Assembly: GCF_001563285.1 (NCBI RefSeq)
Contig: NZ_CP005188.1
Location: 1,369,501 to 1,433,500, forward strand
From: Sphingobium sp. MI1205
GTDB taxonomy: Bacteria > Pseudomonadota > Alphaproteobacteria > Sphingomonadales > Sphingomonadaceae
DNA length: 64,000 bases
Reading direction: 5' to 3'
The notes below the pieces were generated by a model, which was not told the DNA's origin, did not search any database, and worked only from the letters and a program-made list of their open reading frames with translations. The translations under genes and the position numbers were made by a program. Positions 24,154 through 32,328 of the stretch are shown piece by piece; within the stretch, counting starts at the first letter, position 1; each line of letters begins with the position of its first letter.

Positions 24154-25557
24154 TTGTTCAAGGGTTTGAAGCCCATCATCTATGGTGGTCGTGAAGTCTG
24201 GCCGCTGGTTGAAGGCGGAAAGGGCGTCGCCGTATCCAATCACGCGAGTTCCGGCGCCTGGGCGGCTGCTGGCGGGATTGGCACCGTGTCCGCCGTCAAC
24301 GCCGACAGTTATGACGGCATGGGTAATATCATCCCGCAGATTTATCATGGCCGCACCCGCCGTGACCGTCATGAAGAACTTGTCGCCTATGCGATCGACG
24401 GCGCTGTGGAGCAGGTCAAGCGAGCCTTCGAGATCGCCGGTGGCAAGGGCGCGATCAACATCAATGTTCTTTGGGAAATGGGCGGCGCTCAGCGCGTCCT
24501 CCATGGTGTGCTTGAAAAGACGAAGGGCATGGTTTCGGGCGTCACATGCGGCGCGGGCATGCCCTATAAGCTGAGCGAGATAGCGGCGTCCTATGGCGTT
24601 AGCTACCTGCCGATCGTCAGCTCCGGTCGCGCCTTTCGTGCGCTATGGAAGCGTGCCTATTCCAAGGCGTCTGAATGGCTGGCGGCGGTGGTCTATGAAG
24701 ACCCCTGGCTGGCGGGTGGGCATAACGGCCTTTCCAACGCCGAAGATCCGCGTGAGCCGCAAGATCCCTATCCCCGTGTGAAGGCGCTGCGCGACACGAT
24801 GCGCGAGGGCGGCATTTCGGACGATGTGCCGATCGTCATGGCGGGCGGCGTCTGGCACCTCAAGGACTGGAACGACTGGATCGACAATCCGGAACTGGGC
24901 GCAATCGCTTTCCAGTTCGGCACGCGGCCACTGCTCACGCAGGAAAGCCCGATCCCGCAGCTTTGGAAGGAGCGCCTCACCCAGCTTGAGCCGGGTGATG
25001 TGTTGCTTCACCGTTTTTCGCCTACCGGCTTCTACAGTTCGGCGATCCGCAACCCCTTCCTTCGCCAGCTGGAATCGCGGTCTGAACGGCAGATCCCGTT
25101 CAGCACGGAACAGGCGGGCGACCACACGCATCAACTGGACGCGGGTGTGAAGGGCAAGAATTTCTGGGTTACGCGTGGCGACTTGCTGCGTGCCCGCGAG
25201 TGGGTCGGGCAGGGCTTCACCTCCGCGCTAAAGACGCCAGACAACACGCTGGTCTTCGTGACCGAAGAGGAAAAGGGCGAAATCCGCAAGGACCAGACCG
25301 ACTGCATGGGTTGCTTAAGCCAGTGCGCCTTTTCCAGCTGGATGGATAGCGAGACTAACTCGACCGGACGGCTGGCCGACCCGCGCAGCTTCTGCATCCA
25401 GAAGTCGCTGCAGGAGGCGGTGCACGGCGGCGATCTGGACAAGAACCTGCTGTTCGCTGGCCATGGCGCCTATAAGTTCAAGCAGGATCCCTTCTATTCC
25501 AACGGCTTTGTGCCTACCGTGAAGCAGCTGGTCGATCGCATTCTGACGGGTCACTGA
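24154..25557 (+). CDS. Nitronate monooxygenase-like FMN protein with C-terminal Cys cluster
   Basis: A 467-residue TIM-barrel flavoprotein of the nitronate monooxygenase/2-nitropropane dioxygenase family. Family elements include VAVSNHASSGAWAAAGGIGTVS at the start, VTCGAGMP, the VVYEDPWLAGGHNG loop with the expected His, and IVMAGGVWH. Beyond the barrel lies an extra region with a cysteine cluster, DCMGCLSQC, plus a later Cys (RSFCIQ), not found in classical nitronate monooxygenases. The start is TTG 24154. It ends at TGATG with the DUF2093 gene. The true substrate is unknown. Confidence 0.82.
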   Translation: MFKGLKPIIYGGREVWPLVEGGKGVAVSNHASSGAWAAAGGIGTVSAVNADSYDGMGNIIPQIYHGRTRRDRHEELVAYAIDGAVEQVKRAFEIAGGKGAININVLWEMGGAQRVLHGVLEKTKGMVSGVTCGAGMPYKLSEIAASYGVSYLPIVSSGRAFRALWKRAYSKASEWLAAVVYEDPWLAGGHNGLSNAEDPREPQDPYPRVKALRDTMREGGISDDVPIVMAGGVWHLKDWNDWIDNPELGAIAFQFGTRPLLTQESPIPQLWKERLTQLEPGDVLLHRFSPTGFYSSAIRNPFLRQLESRSERQIPFSTEQAGDHTHQLDAGVKGKNFWVTRGDLLRAREWVGQGFTSALKTPDNTLVFVTEEEKGEIRKDQTDCMGCLSQCAFSSWMDSETNSTGRLADPRSFCIQKSLQEAVHGGDLDKNLLFAGHGAYKFKQDPFYSNGFVPTVKQLVDRILTGH

Positions 25558-25769
25558 TGGCCGATATTCAGGGATTGGCGGTGTTGGAATACCATACGCC
25601 GCACTTCGAAATCATACGGCCCGGGCAGTTCGTCATTTGTGCTATCTCGGGCGGGCGCATTGACTTGGATGACCTTAAATATTGGAGTGCCGAGTTTCAG
25701 GAAGCCTATCGGGGGCCTGTGGAGGCAACCCAGTCCTTTCTCCGTCACCGAAGCCTGAATGCAGGCTGA
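25557..25769 (+). CDS. DUF2093 family small protein
   Basis: A 70-residue protein matching DUF2093, an alphaproteobacterial family of unknown function. The central pattern FEIIRPGQFVICAISGGRIDLDDLKYWSAEFQEAY agrees with the conserved block of the family. One Cys only; no signal peptide. It starts within the stop codon of the nitronate monooxygenase-like gene (TGATG), so the two are translated from one mRNA and may act together. Confidence 0.82.
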   Translation: MADIQGLAVLEYHTPHFEIIRPGQFVICAISGGRIDLDDLKYWSAEFQEAYRGPVEATQSFLRHRSLNAG

Positions 25770-25843
25770 AACCTCGCTTCCTTTCTTAGGATAGATGCGT
25801 TATCCTTCCTGTGCAGGCGACAAAGATCGCCGGTTGAGGAAGG

Positions 25844-25942
25844 ATGTCAACGATGTCACGGATAGATATCTATGGCGATCGAATTTGCGTCGTCACCAGT
25901 TTCTTGATTGTAGGCTGGTTTCTTTACAGCGTAGTTTCCTGA
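25844..25942 (+). CDS. Possible 32-residue single-helix membrane protein
   Basis: In the 241-bp gap between the DUF2093 gene and purU, a 32-codon frame starts at ATG 25844 directly after a GAGGAAGG ribosome site and encodes one hydrophobic helix (VVTSFLIVGWFLYSVVS) after a charged N-terminus (SRIDIYGDR). Size and layout fit small membrane proteins. No homology can be claimed and the frame could be chance. A small hairpin (AGCGCT stems, 25963-25979) follows it. Confidence 0.3.
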   Translation: MSTMSRIDIYGDRICVVTSFLIVGWFLYSVVS

Positions 25943-26010
25943 CTAACGGGCAGGATGTGACGAGCGCTGCGATAGCGCTTGATGATTTCTGGGTCCGCTT
26001 GGGCATTTGA

Positions 26011-26877
26011 TCAGCGGAAGACGACCGTCTTTCCGCCATTCAGCAGGACGCGGCGATCGGCGATCCAGCCGACTGCACGGGCCAGCACTTGGGCTTCGAT
26101 ATCACGGCCAATGCGGATCATGTCTTCTGCAGTCGCTCGATGGTCCACCCGCTCTACGGCCTGCTCGATGATCGGCCCTTCGTCGAGATCGGCGGTGACG
26201 AAATGCGCGGTCGCGCCAATTAGTTTTACACCACGCTCATGCGCCCTGTGATAGGGGCGCGCACCTTTGAAGCCGGGAAGGAAGCTGTGGTGGATATTGA
26301 TGCAGCGGCCTTCCAATTGCCCGACGAGCGTTTCTGAGAGAACCTGCATGTAGCGTGCGAGGATCAGATAATCCGATCGCGTCCGATCAAATATGTCCAG
26401 CAAAGCAGCTTCCTGCGCGTCCTTGTCTCCATTGCGCGGCAGTTCGTGGTAGGGAATGCCGTGCCATTCGGTGATACGCCGCATGTCGGGATGGTTCGAC
26501 ACTACGCCCATGATGTCGATCGCCAGCGTTCCGGTCTGCCAGCGGTGGAGCAGATCGGCCAGGCAATGCGATCCCTTCGATACCGCGAGCAGCATGCGCG
26601 GCTTTTCCTGCGCGGGCGTGATCCGCCAATCCATGGCGAAGCGCGCGCCGATTGCATCGAATTCGGCCTTAAGCTGTTCCGTGGCGGTCATCCGGTCGTC
26701 GGTCGCTTCAAACGCGACCCGCATGAAGAAGCGTCCCGCTTCCCGATCGGCATATTGCTGACTGTCCGTGATGAAGCCGCCGCGATCGGCCAAAAACTGG
26801 CTGACCCCGGCAACGATGCCGACGCGGTCGGCGCAGACAAGCGTCAATACCCAGGAAGGGAGAACCGGACTATTCAA
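26011..26877 (-). CDS. purU: Formyltetrahydrofolate deformylase
   Basis: About 288 residues: an N-terminal ACT domain (WVLTLVCADRVGIVAGVSQFLADRGG) and a C-terminal formyl-transferase-like domain. PurU hydrolyses 10-formyl-THF to formate and THF, which balances one-carbon pools and supplies formate to PurT. Active-site residues are seen in INIHHSFLPGFKGARPYHRAHERG and the later Asp in VTADLDEGPIIEQ. The start is uncertain: TTG 26877 follows a GGAGG site and gives the family length; GTG 26925 would add 16 residues. It is followed upstream by the DUF1338 gene on the same strand. Confidence 0.9.
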   Translation of the reverse strand: MNSPVLPSWVLTLVCADRVGIVAGVSQFLADRGGFITDSQQYADREAGRFFMRVAFEATDDRMTATEQLKAEFDAIGARFAMDWRITPAQEKPRMLLAVSKGSHCLADLLHRWQTGTLAIDIMGVVSNHPDMRRITEWHGIPYHELPRNGDKDAQEAALLDIFDRTRSDYLILARYMQVLSETLVGQLEGRCINIHHSFLPGFKGARPYHRAHERGVKLIGATAHFVTADLDEGPIIEQAVERVDHRATAEDMIRIGRDIEAQVLARAVGWIADRRVLLNGGKTVVFR

Positions 26878-26946
26878 CAACGCCTCCGCCAATGCTTGCG
26901 AAAGCCGTTGCCTTATGGCGATCACATGATCAAGCCGTTAAGGGGT

Positions 26947-27966
26947 TCATGACTTCACGCTGGTCATGGCAAAAATGCCGGTCGCATTGCTCGCGTCGAA
27001 CGAAAGGTCCAATCGACCAGTCGCTGGATCGACGTCGCGGCTGATAAATTCGTAAAATGATCCCGGCACCTGGCGCAGTTCTTTCCCGGCGAAGAGCCGT
27101 TCGACGGGGTCTGCGCGCAGAGCCGTTTGGCGCACGCGGCCATTGCGGGATATTTCGATCTTGTCCTTGATCGGCCAATCCTCTTGCCTCAACCGATCGG
27201 CCAGCGCGGCGACGTTCCGCACACGGTCGGTGGCGTGATTAAAAGCGTTGCCCTCAGTCGCGATCCAGGCTGCCTCATGGGATCTCGCCAGCAACTGCTC
27301 GTAGTCGTCCAGTGAGACTGGGTCGTGTTGGCGATCGAAGGCTGAAATCAGAATGGGGAGAGCTTCGACGGCGCGATCAAAGCTGACCGGTTCCCCGCGG
27401 GCGTAGCTGTCGAGTGCTCCGTGCCTCTGCGAATCCAGCGGATCGCGCGACGTCCCGAACACGCGCGCCGCGACTTCGCCGAAGGCGGGATCGAAGCGGT
27501 CGATGTGCAATTCGGACAGGAAGAATTGCGGAATATCCTCCGGCGCGTCGGCATGCACATAGGCCCGTCCAGTCATTTTCAAACGGTCCAATGGATAGAC
27601 GCCCGCCAACTGATAGCCCAAAGGCAGGAAGATGCGGGTGAAGGCGTCTTCGCCCGGAGGGAGGGCGCCGGTCGGTCCCTGCGGCATGCGCACGGTTCGC
27701 AACGCGCCATGGTCGAACATCACCTTGCCGCCTCGCGCCACGGTGTCGGTCACATAGGCCGCCCCGCTCGGCACGCGTTCCAGAAGTCCGTGAAACAGGA
27801 CTATATTCATCGCCATCGCAAGCGCGGCTCGCGATACGTTGGAACCGCCCTCAGCCAGCAAGGAGGGTGCGATGGTCAGCGCCGTCAGCGCCTGTTGCGC
27901 AGCCCTTTGTCCCAGCGCGGCCTCTACCAACGCTGCGACATGTCCCTGCTCACTTCCCACGGCCAT
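26947..27966 (-). CDS. DUF1338 protein (2-oxoadipate dioxygenase/decarboxylase family)
   Basis: A 339-residue DUF1338 protein. The characterised member, HglS of Pseudomonas putida, is an Fe(II) enzyme turning 2-oxoadipate into D-2-hydroxyglutarate in lysine breakdown. Here KVMFDHGALRTV holds the conserved His and Arg, and IATEGNAFNHATDRV the second conserved block with further possible ligands. I cannot confirm 2-oxoadipate as substrate, as no other lysine-pathway genes are adjacent. ATG 27966 is preferred because GGAG lies six bases upstream; the frame opens at 27978. Confidence 0.78.
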   Translation of the reverse strand: MAVGSEQGHVAALVEAALGQRAAQQALTALTIAPSLLAEGGSNVSRAALAMAMNIVLFHGLLERVPSGAAYVTDTVARGGKVMFDHGALRTVRMPQGPTGALPPGEDAFTRIFLPLGYQLAGVYPLDRLKMTGRAYVHADAPEDIPQFFLSELHIDRFDPAFGEVAARVFGTSRDPLDSQRHGALDSYARGEPVSFDRAVEALPILISAFDRQHDPVSLDDYEQLLARSHEAAWIATEGNAFNHATDRVRNVAALADRLRQEDWPIKDKIEISRNGRVRQTALRADPVERLFAGKELRQVPGSFYEFISRDVDPATGRLDLSFDASNATGIFAMTSVKS

Positions 27967-28043
27967 AATGCGCTCCACAAAGAGACAGGCCCGTTATTGC
28001 GCGCCGCATCCGAACTGCCAAGATGCGGAAAGGGCGATCCTGA

Positions 28044-29039
28044 TCACATTTTGCGGGGCATGCAATCGGCACCGGCAGCCTTGATCGCGCCGCACAGCCG
28101 CGCAGCGTCGGCGCTGTTGGCTAGAGGGCCTGCCTGCAGTCTGGTCACCGCGCCGCCCTTCACAAGATAAAGCTGGTAGCTTGAAAGACCGGAAACCTTG
28201 CTGCGCAGGCTGTTCCAGAGCGCGCGCGCGCGTCCCTCTTCGCTGAAGGCACCCAGTTGAACCCGCCACCCGCCATCAGCGGCTACCTTGGGCTGTTCCG
28301 CCTTGTTGATCGCCGTTTTTGCGGCAGCGGCTTTGCCAGAAGTCTTTGACGAAGCAGGCTTCTCTGCATCGGGAGCGGGCGGCAAGGTTGCGGTCGCGAG
28401 CGGCGGCGGACCTTCGCGCACCACGGGCGTAGTCGATGTTCGACCGTTGGCATCTGCCAGCGCCGTCACTTCTGTTGATCCCATATCCCGCGCCATCGCG
28501 AGGCCCCGCTCGCGCTGCTCCGCCGGGATATATCTGTCCATCTGCTTCAGGCTTGCCGTCGCCTGCGTCAGTCCCGCAGCGGATGCGCGGTTCATCAGCG
28601 CATAGGCGCGGGGCCAGTCTTTCGGCGCAAGGTCACCGTTAAAAAGCGCCGTACCAACGATATATTGCGCGCGCGGCTCACCCCTTATCGCCGACCGCTG
28701 TAGATAGGGCAGGGCGCCTGCCCGGTCGCCTTGCTGGAACATCAGCAGGCCAAGATTGTCCTCTGCCCGGATGTGCCCTTGTGCCCTCGCCTTGCGATAC
28801 CAGTCGAGGGCGACGGCCATGTCGGCCTTCACGCCGCGCCCCAGCTTGTATGCCTGACCCATATTGAACTGGGCGTCGGGATCACCCGCCTGAGCAAGCG
28901 GCAGCCATACGCCGACAGCCTTGTCATAATCCCCCTGCTGCCAGGCATCGACGCCGGTCTTCACGTCGGCGAAGGCTGGTGGCGCCAGGCTTACTATCGT
29001 TGCTGCGGCCAAGATGCCCCAGATCTGCTTCATATGCAT
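28044..29039 (-). CDS. Exported Sel1-repeat protein with C-terminal SPOR domain
   Basis: A 331-residue periplasmic protein. The signal peptide ends near APPAFA-D (residue 24). Sel1/TPR repeats follow (about 30-160: AGDPDAQFNMGQAYKLGRGV, YLQRSAIRGEPRAQYIVGTALFNG, and AYALMNRASAAGLTQA), then an Ala/Lys-rich linker and a SPOR domain at about 255-331 (GGWRVQLGAFSEEGRARALWNSL). SPOR domains bind glycan strands stripped of stem peptides, which gather at the division site. The gene is divergent from parA, whose operon ends with a second SPOR protein. Start ATG 29039; the ATG at 29033 is equally possible, with AGGAG upstream. Two CtrA-like boxes lie in the shared promoter region. Confidence 0.85.
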   Translation of the reverse strand: MHMKQIWGILAAATIVSLAPPAFADVKTGVDAWQQGDYDKAVGVWLPLAQAGDPDAQFNMGQAYKLGRGVKADMAVALDWYRKARAQGHIRAEDNLGLLMFQQGDRAGALPYLQRSAIRGEPRAQYIVGTALFNGDLAPKDWPRAYALMNRASAAGLTQATASLKQMDRYIPAEQRERGLAMARDMGSTEVTALADANGRTSTTPVVREGPPPLATATLPPAPDAEKPASSKTSGKAAAAKTAINKAEQPKVAADGGWRVQLGAFSEEGRARALWNSLRSKVSGLSSYQLYLVKGGAVTRLQAGPLANSADAARLCGAIKAAGADCMPRKM

Positions 29040-29085
29040 GTGCTCCTGAAAGGACAGCTTTGCCGCAGCCTATGATCCAACAAGG

Positions 29086-29100
29086 TTAACGGCCACTTAG
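29086..29100. promoter_or_regulatory. CtrA-like box 1 in the SPOR/parA intergenic region
   Basis: TTAA-CGGCCAC-TTAG (29086-29100) matches the CtrA consensus TTAA-N7-TTAA except for the last base. It lies 47 bp upstream of the Sel1/SPOR start and 124 bp from the parA start. Confidence 0.5.
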
Positions 29101-29157
29101 CATTAAGAGGGCCATGCTTTATAGTGCTATCCTGCCCTACACAGGGATGCGGCGATG

Positions 29158-29172
29158 TTAACCAATTCTTAG
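29158..29172. promoter_or_regulatory. CtrA-like box 2 in the SPOR/parA intergenic region
   Basis: TTAA-CCAATTC-TTAG (29158-29172) has the same one-base deviation as box 1 and lies 51 bp before the parA start. Two such boxes in one intergenic region make chance less likely and suggest that CtrA controls both directions. Confidence 0.55.
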
Positions 29173-29223
29173 GCGCCGCCGTGGCACTCCAGAACCCAAT
29201 TGGATTTTCTGGGGGAAACGCGC

Positions 29224-29946
29224 GTGCGCATACTCGCATTGGCATCGCAAAAAGGTGGGTCCGGCAAGACCACCCTGTCTGGTCACCTGGCCGTCCAGGC
29301 GCAGAGGGCCGGGGCCGGCCCGGTGGTTCTGATCGACATCGATCCGCAGGGGTCGCTCTCCGACTGGTGGAACGAGCGCGAGGCGGAATTTCCGGCCTTT
29401 GCCCAGACGACAGTTGCGCGTCTGGCCGCCGATCTGGAAATTCTTCGTCAGCAGGGCTTCAAGCTTGCGGTCATCGATACGCCGCCCGCAATCACCATGG
29501 CAATCCAGAGCGTAATTTCGGTCGCTGAACTGATCGTCGTACCCACGCGTCCCAGCCCTCATGATCTTCGCGCCGTTGGCGCTACGGTTGATCTTTGCGA
29601 CCGGGCGGGCAAGCCGTTGATCTTCGTCGTCAACGCGGCGACCCCCAAGGCGCGGATCACGTCCGAAGCAGCTGTTGCACTTTCCCAGCATGGTACGGTC
29701 GCGCCGGTGACGCTCCACCATCGCACCGACTTTGCAGCATCGATGATCGACGGGCGTACGGTGATGGAGGTCGATCCCAATGGCCGCTCGGCCGGCGAAG
29801 TGACTCAGCTCTGGAGCTACGTGTCCGACCGCCTTGAAAAGAATTTCCGGCGCACGGTCTTTTCCGTGCCCAACGGTTCGGCGGGTACGCCCGGTGCCGT
29901 GCGTCCAGCGACCGGTGGCTTCGGCCGCCGGGTCGTCGGCCAGTAA
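29224..29946 (+). CDS. ParA/MinD-family positioning ATPase (orphan)
   Basis: A 240-residue ParA-like ATPase. The deviant Walker A motif SQKGGSGKTTL (residues 8-18) has the signature Lys; VVLIDIDPQGSLSDWW and LAVIDTPPA give the Walker A' and B elements. There is no DNA-binding N-terminal domain, as in small chromosomal ParA, MipZ or cargo-positioning ParA proteins. The C-terminus has a Pro/Gly-rich tail. GTG 29224 follows a GGGGG ribosome site. It is followed by an RHH protein, not a ParB, and then by a SPOR lipoprotein, so it may position division or polar factors rather than the chromosome origin. Confidence 0.85.
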   Translation: MRILALASQKGGSGKTTLSGHLAVQAQRAGAGPVVLIDIDPQGSLSDWWNEREAEFPAFAQTTVARLAADLEILRQQGFKLAVIDTPPAITMAIQSVISVAELIVVPTRPSPHDLRAVGATVDLCDRAGKPLIFVVNAATPKARITSEAAVALSQHGTVAPVTLHHRTDFAASMIDGRTVMEVDPNGRSAGEVTQLWSYVSDRLEKNFRRTVFSVPNGSAGTPGAVRPATGGFGRRVVGQ

Positions 29947-29963
29947 CAGGGAGGGAAGACATC

Positions 29964-30479
29964 ATGGGCGAATCCAAGCCACTCGCTTCGCTGACCTCCG
30001 GGTTGCTCGCACGCAAGGGCGCTGCCCAACCTGCCATGCGCCGCCCCATAATGGGTTTTGGTGGTCAGGCGACAGCTGCCCTGTTGCAGGATGATCTTGG
30101 CTGGAACGACATGGGTTTTGACGTGACAGAGCCTGAGCCGGTTCCCACAGAGCCCCGGGCCGTGGTCGGACTGACGCCGATGACGCAACCGCCCGCGGCA
30201 GCTCCCGTGCCTCCCGTCGTTGTGGCGCGAAAGGAACTGACAGAGCGAATGGAAGAAGCGGTCAAGACGACTGCTCCGGCGACCCGTCCGGTCAGGGCGC
30301 GCAAGGCCGCCTTTACGCTCCGTCTGGACGCAGATCGGCATTTGAAGCTGCGGCTCGCCAGCGCCATTGTAGGCCGATCGGCGCAGCAGATGGTGACCGA
30401 AGCGCTCGACATATTCCTCGCCAGCCTGCCCGACATAGACAGGCTTGCGCAGCAACTGCCGCGCGACGAAGCGAAGTAA
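29964..30479 (+). CDS. Ribbon-helix-helix-like partner protein of the ParA-SPOR locus
   Basis: A 171-residue cytosolic protein without recognised close relatives. The N-terminal half is low-complexity, with Pro-rich stretches (residues 55-85). The C-terminal block KAAFTLRLDADRHLKLRLAS followed by AIVGRSAQQMVTEALDIFLASLP has the strand-helix-helix pattern of RHH (Arc/MetJ-type) DNA-binding proteins. RHH partners of ParA ATPases are known in plasmid segregation, where they bind the centromere. It follows parA by 17 bp and precedes the SPOR lipoprotein by 13 bp. The DNA-binding role is inferred from pattern, not from an assigned family. Confidence 0.65.
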   Translation: MGESKPLASLTSGLLARKGAAQPAMRRPIMGFGGQATAALLQDDLGWNDMGFDVTEPEPVPTEPRAVVGLTPMTQPPAAAPVPPVVVARKELTERMEEAVKTTAPATRPVRARKAAFTLRLDADRHLKLRLASAIVGRSAQQMVTEALDIFLASLPDIDRLAQQLPRDEAK

Positions 30480-30492
30480 GGGAGACACGCCC

Positions 30493-31794
30493 ATGAAGCG
30501 CAATGCTCTTGCCAAGGCGGCATTTTCGTCACTGGTCTTGGGGACGACGATGGTCGGCTGTACTGGTGCAGCCTTCCGTCCTTCCGCCATTGCGCCTGCC
30601 AGGCAGAACCCCGACCGCGCAGCCGCTGCCATAGACAAGGCGCTGGCCGACCACGACGGCGTCCGCGCAATCGCAGCGGCCGAGACGGCGGTGCAGGCTG
30701 CCCCGCAGGACGCGAGCTATCGCCAGTTGCTGGGCCGCGCTTATATTGCCGATGGCCGATTCGCGTCGGCTGAAACTGCGCTCGGTGACGCCATGGCCTT
30801 GGGTAATCGCGATCCTCGCACGATTGTCAGTCTGGCACTGGTCAAGGTGGCGCTCGGCAAGAGCGACGCCGCGCGCGATCTTCTCACCTCTCATGCGGAC
30901 ATCGTTCCGGCGGGTGATTATGGCCTTGCCATCGCTATGGCGGGTGACGCGGCTGAAGGCGTCCGCATCCTGTCCGCAGCCATTCACGATTCGTCTGCCA
31001 CCGCGCGTACGCGCCAGAATCTTGCCTATGTCTATGCGTTGGCGGGCCGGTGGAAGGATGCGCGCGTCATGGCTGGGATTGATCTGGAGCCACTCGCGGC
31101 AAATCAGCGCATCGCACAATGGGCGCAGACGGCGGCTCCCGAACTTGCGCAGCAGCGCATCGCGGGTCTGATGGGCGTGACGATCAATGGCAGCGATGCA
31201 GGCCAGCCGGTTGCCCTCGCGCTCGCTCCTGAGCCCGCGCCGGTGCAGACTGCGCAGGTGCCCGAGCCGATTGTCGAGGCTGTTTCTGTGGAAGTTGCCG
31301 CTACGTCGAGTCCGCAATTCGAAGCTGTCCCTTCGGAGGCCTTCGCGCCGGTCGAAACGCATGATCTTGCATTTGTAGAGAATCGGGCTCCGTTGAAGCT
31401 GGCCAGCGTCCGCCAGCCTGCGGCGGTCCGCGTACCGCTGGCTCCGCGCCGCATGCAGGCTGCCTTCATTCCTCAGGACAAGGGCAGCAGCAACTGGGTC
31501 GTTCAACTCGGCGCTTACGAGAATGCCGCCATCGCCAAGGAAAAATGGTTTGAGATGGCCCGCCGCAATCACGTACTTTCGACGCTGCCTGTGCTTACCA
31601 GCCAGATCACGCTCAACGGCGTCAGCTATTCGCGCCTCGCAGTAAGTGGGTTCAATGATCGTCTGGAGGCGGTCGCGATGTGTCGCGCCATTCGCGCTCA
31701 GCGCGGGCAGTGCTTCGTTCGCGAAAATGCGCCCGACGCAGCGACTCAGCGCTGGGCCGTGGCACTCAAGCAGCGTCAACTTGCATCGCGCTGA
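30493..31794 (+). CDS. TPR-containing lipoprotein with SPOR domain
   Basis: A 433-residue envelope protein. The N-terminus (MKRNALAKAAFSSLVLGTTM then VGC) looks like a lipoprotein signal, with Cys at residue 22. TPR-like repeats span about 35-210 (ASYRQLLGRAYIADGRFASAETALGDA, ARTRQNLAYVYALAGRWKDA), followed by a Pro/Val-rich linker and a SPOR domain at about 335-420 (SNWVVQLGAYENAAIAKEKWFEMA). It should reach from the outer membrane to denuded septal glycan. It ends the parA-RHH operon and mirrors the divergent Sel1/SPOR protein. Two hairpins follow the stop codon. Confidence 0.83.
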   Translation: MKRNALAKAAFSSLVLGTTMVGCTGAAFRPSAIAPARQNPDRAAAAIDKALADHDGVRAIAAAETAVQAAPQDASYRQLLGRAYIADGRFASAETALGDAMALGNRDPRTIVSLALVKVALGKSDAARDLLTSHADIVPAGDYGLAIAMAGDAAEGVRILSAAIHDSSATARTRQNLAYVYALAGRWKDARVMAGIDLEPLAANQRIAQWAQTAAPELAQQRIAGLMGVTINGSDAGQPVALALAPEPAPVQTAQVPEPIVEAVSVEVAATSSPQFEAVPSEAFAPVETHDLAFVENRAPLKLASVRQPAAVRVPLAPRRMQAAFIPQDKGSSNWVVQLGAYENAAIAKEKWFEMARRNHVLSTLPVLTSQITLNGVSYSRLAVSGFNDRLEAVAMCRAIRAQRGQCFVRENAPDAATQRWAVALKQRQLASR

Positions 31795-31808
31795 CAGAAG
31801 GCAACTGC

Positions 31809-31879
31809 CGCCCGGGCCTCAGCGCCCGGGCGCATCACCGCATTTCCCGTGCAGGCGGCGCCAAAAGGCGCGCGCCTGC
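31809..31879 (+). terminator. Two tandem GC-rich hairpins after the SPOR lipoprotein gene
   Basis: First stem CGCCCGGGC (31809-31817) with GCCCGGGCG (31824-31832), perfect, 15 bp after the stop codon. Second stem of 12 bp with one bulge, GCAGGCGGCGCC (31851-31862) against its complement at 31867-31879, loop AAAA. Neither has a U-run. They mark the end of the conserved backbone before the island; 31880-31953 holds nothing recognisable. Confidence 0.5.
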
Positions 31880-31953
31880 ATCTCATTATGCCACCTTGGC
31901 TTCGAACGCGAGCGGGTCAAACAGGCGTTATAACGATAACCGGGATTAGCTAA

Positions 31954-32328
31954 TTCAGCCGCCAAACTGTCCAAGAAGGCGGGACCACCTCAGAGGCCCT
32001 GACACCTGCCACGGAAGGCCTGATAGACCGCGAAGTCCTAGACCTGCTCGGCCACCGGGGTTTTCTGGTAAATGCCGCGCGAGGCGGTCTCGTGGATGAG
32101 GATGCCCTTATTGCCGCATTACGCGAGGGAACGCTTGGCGCCGCGGCGCTCGATGTACAACGATCGGAGCCGCCGTCGCGGGGCTACTGGCGATCGGTAC
32201 CGAATATTCTGCTCACGCCCCATATCGGTGGGGTCGCGACCGGCGCTCTCGCCAACCTGGATGCTCTGCTTCGAGCCAATCTGCGCAGCTTCTTTTCCGG
32301 AGCGGGGCCCCTGAACCCGGTCAACTGA
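31954..32328 (+). pseudogene. C-terminal remnant of a D-2-hydroxyacid dehydrogenase
   Basis: An open frame with no proper start encodes about 124 residues, of which roughly the last 108 match the C-terminal part of D-2-hydroxyacid dehydrogenases (glyoxylate/hydroxypyruvate reductase type): ALTPATEGLIDREVLDLL, FLVNAARGGLVDEDALIAAL, and the catalytic His in LLTPHIGGVATGA. The first two thirds of the enzyme, including the NAD Rossmann core, are gone, and the frame runs back to a TAA at 31951. It is therefore a truncated gene left by insertion or deletion. Its stop overlaps tail-to-tail with the GMC gene by 8 bp. Confidence 0.75.

Noticed and set aside
25795..26010. 71-codon plus-strand frame between DUF2093 and purU
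   Set aside because: Arg-rich, no ribosome site, no domain; the overlapping 32-codon frame has better translation signals.
31880..31953. Search for a copy of the tRNA-Asn 3' end as the second attachment site
   Set aside because: Only a weak resemblance (TTGGCTTCGAAC) was found; it is too short and mismatched to be called an att site.
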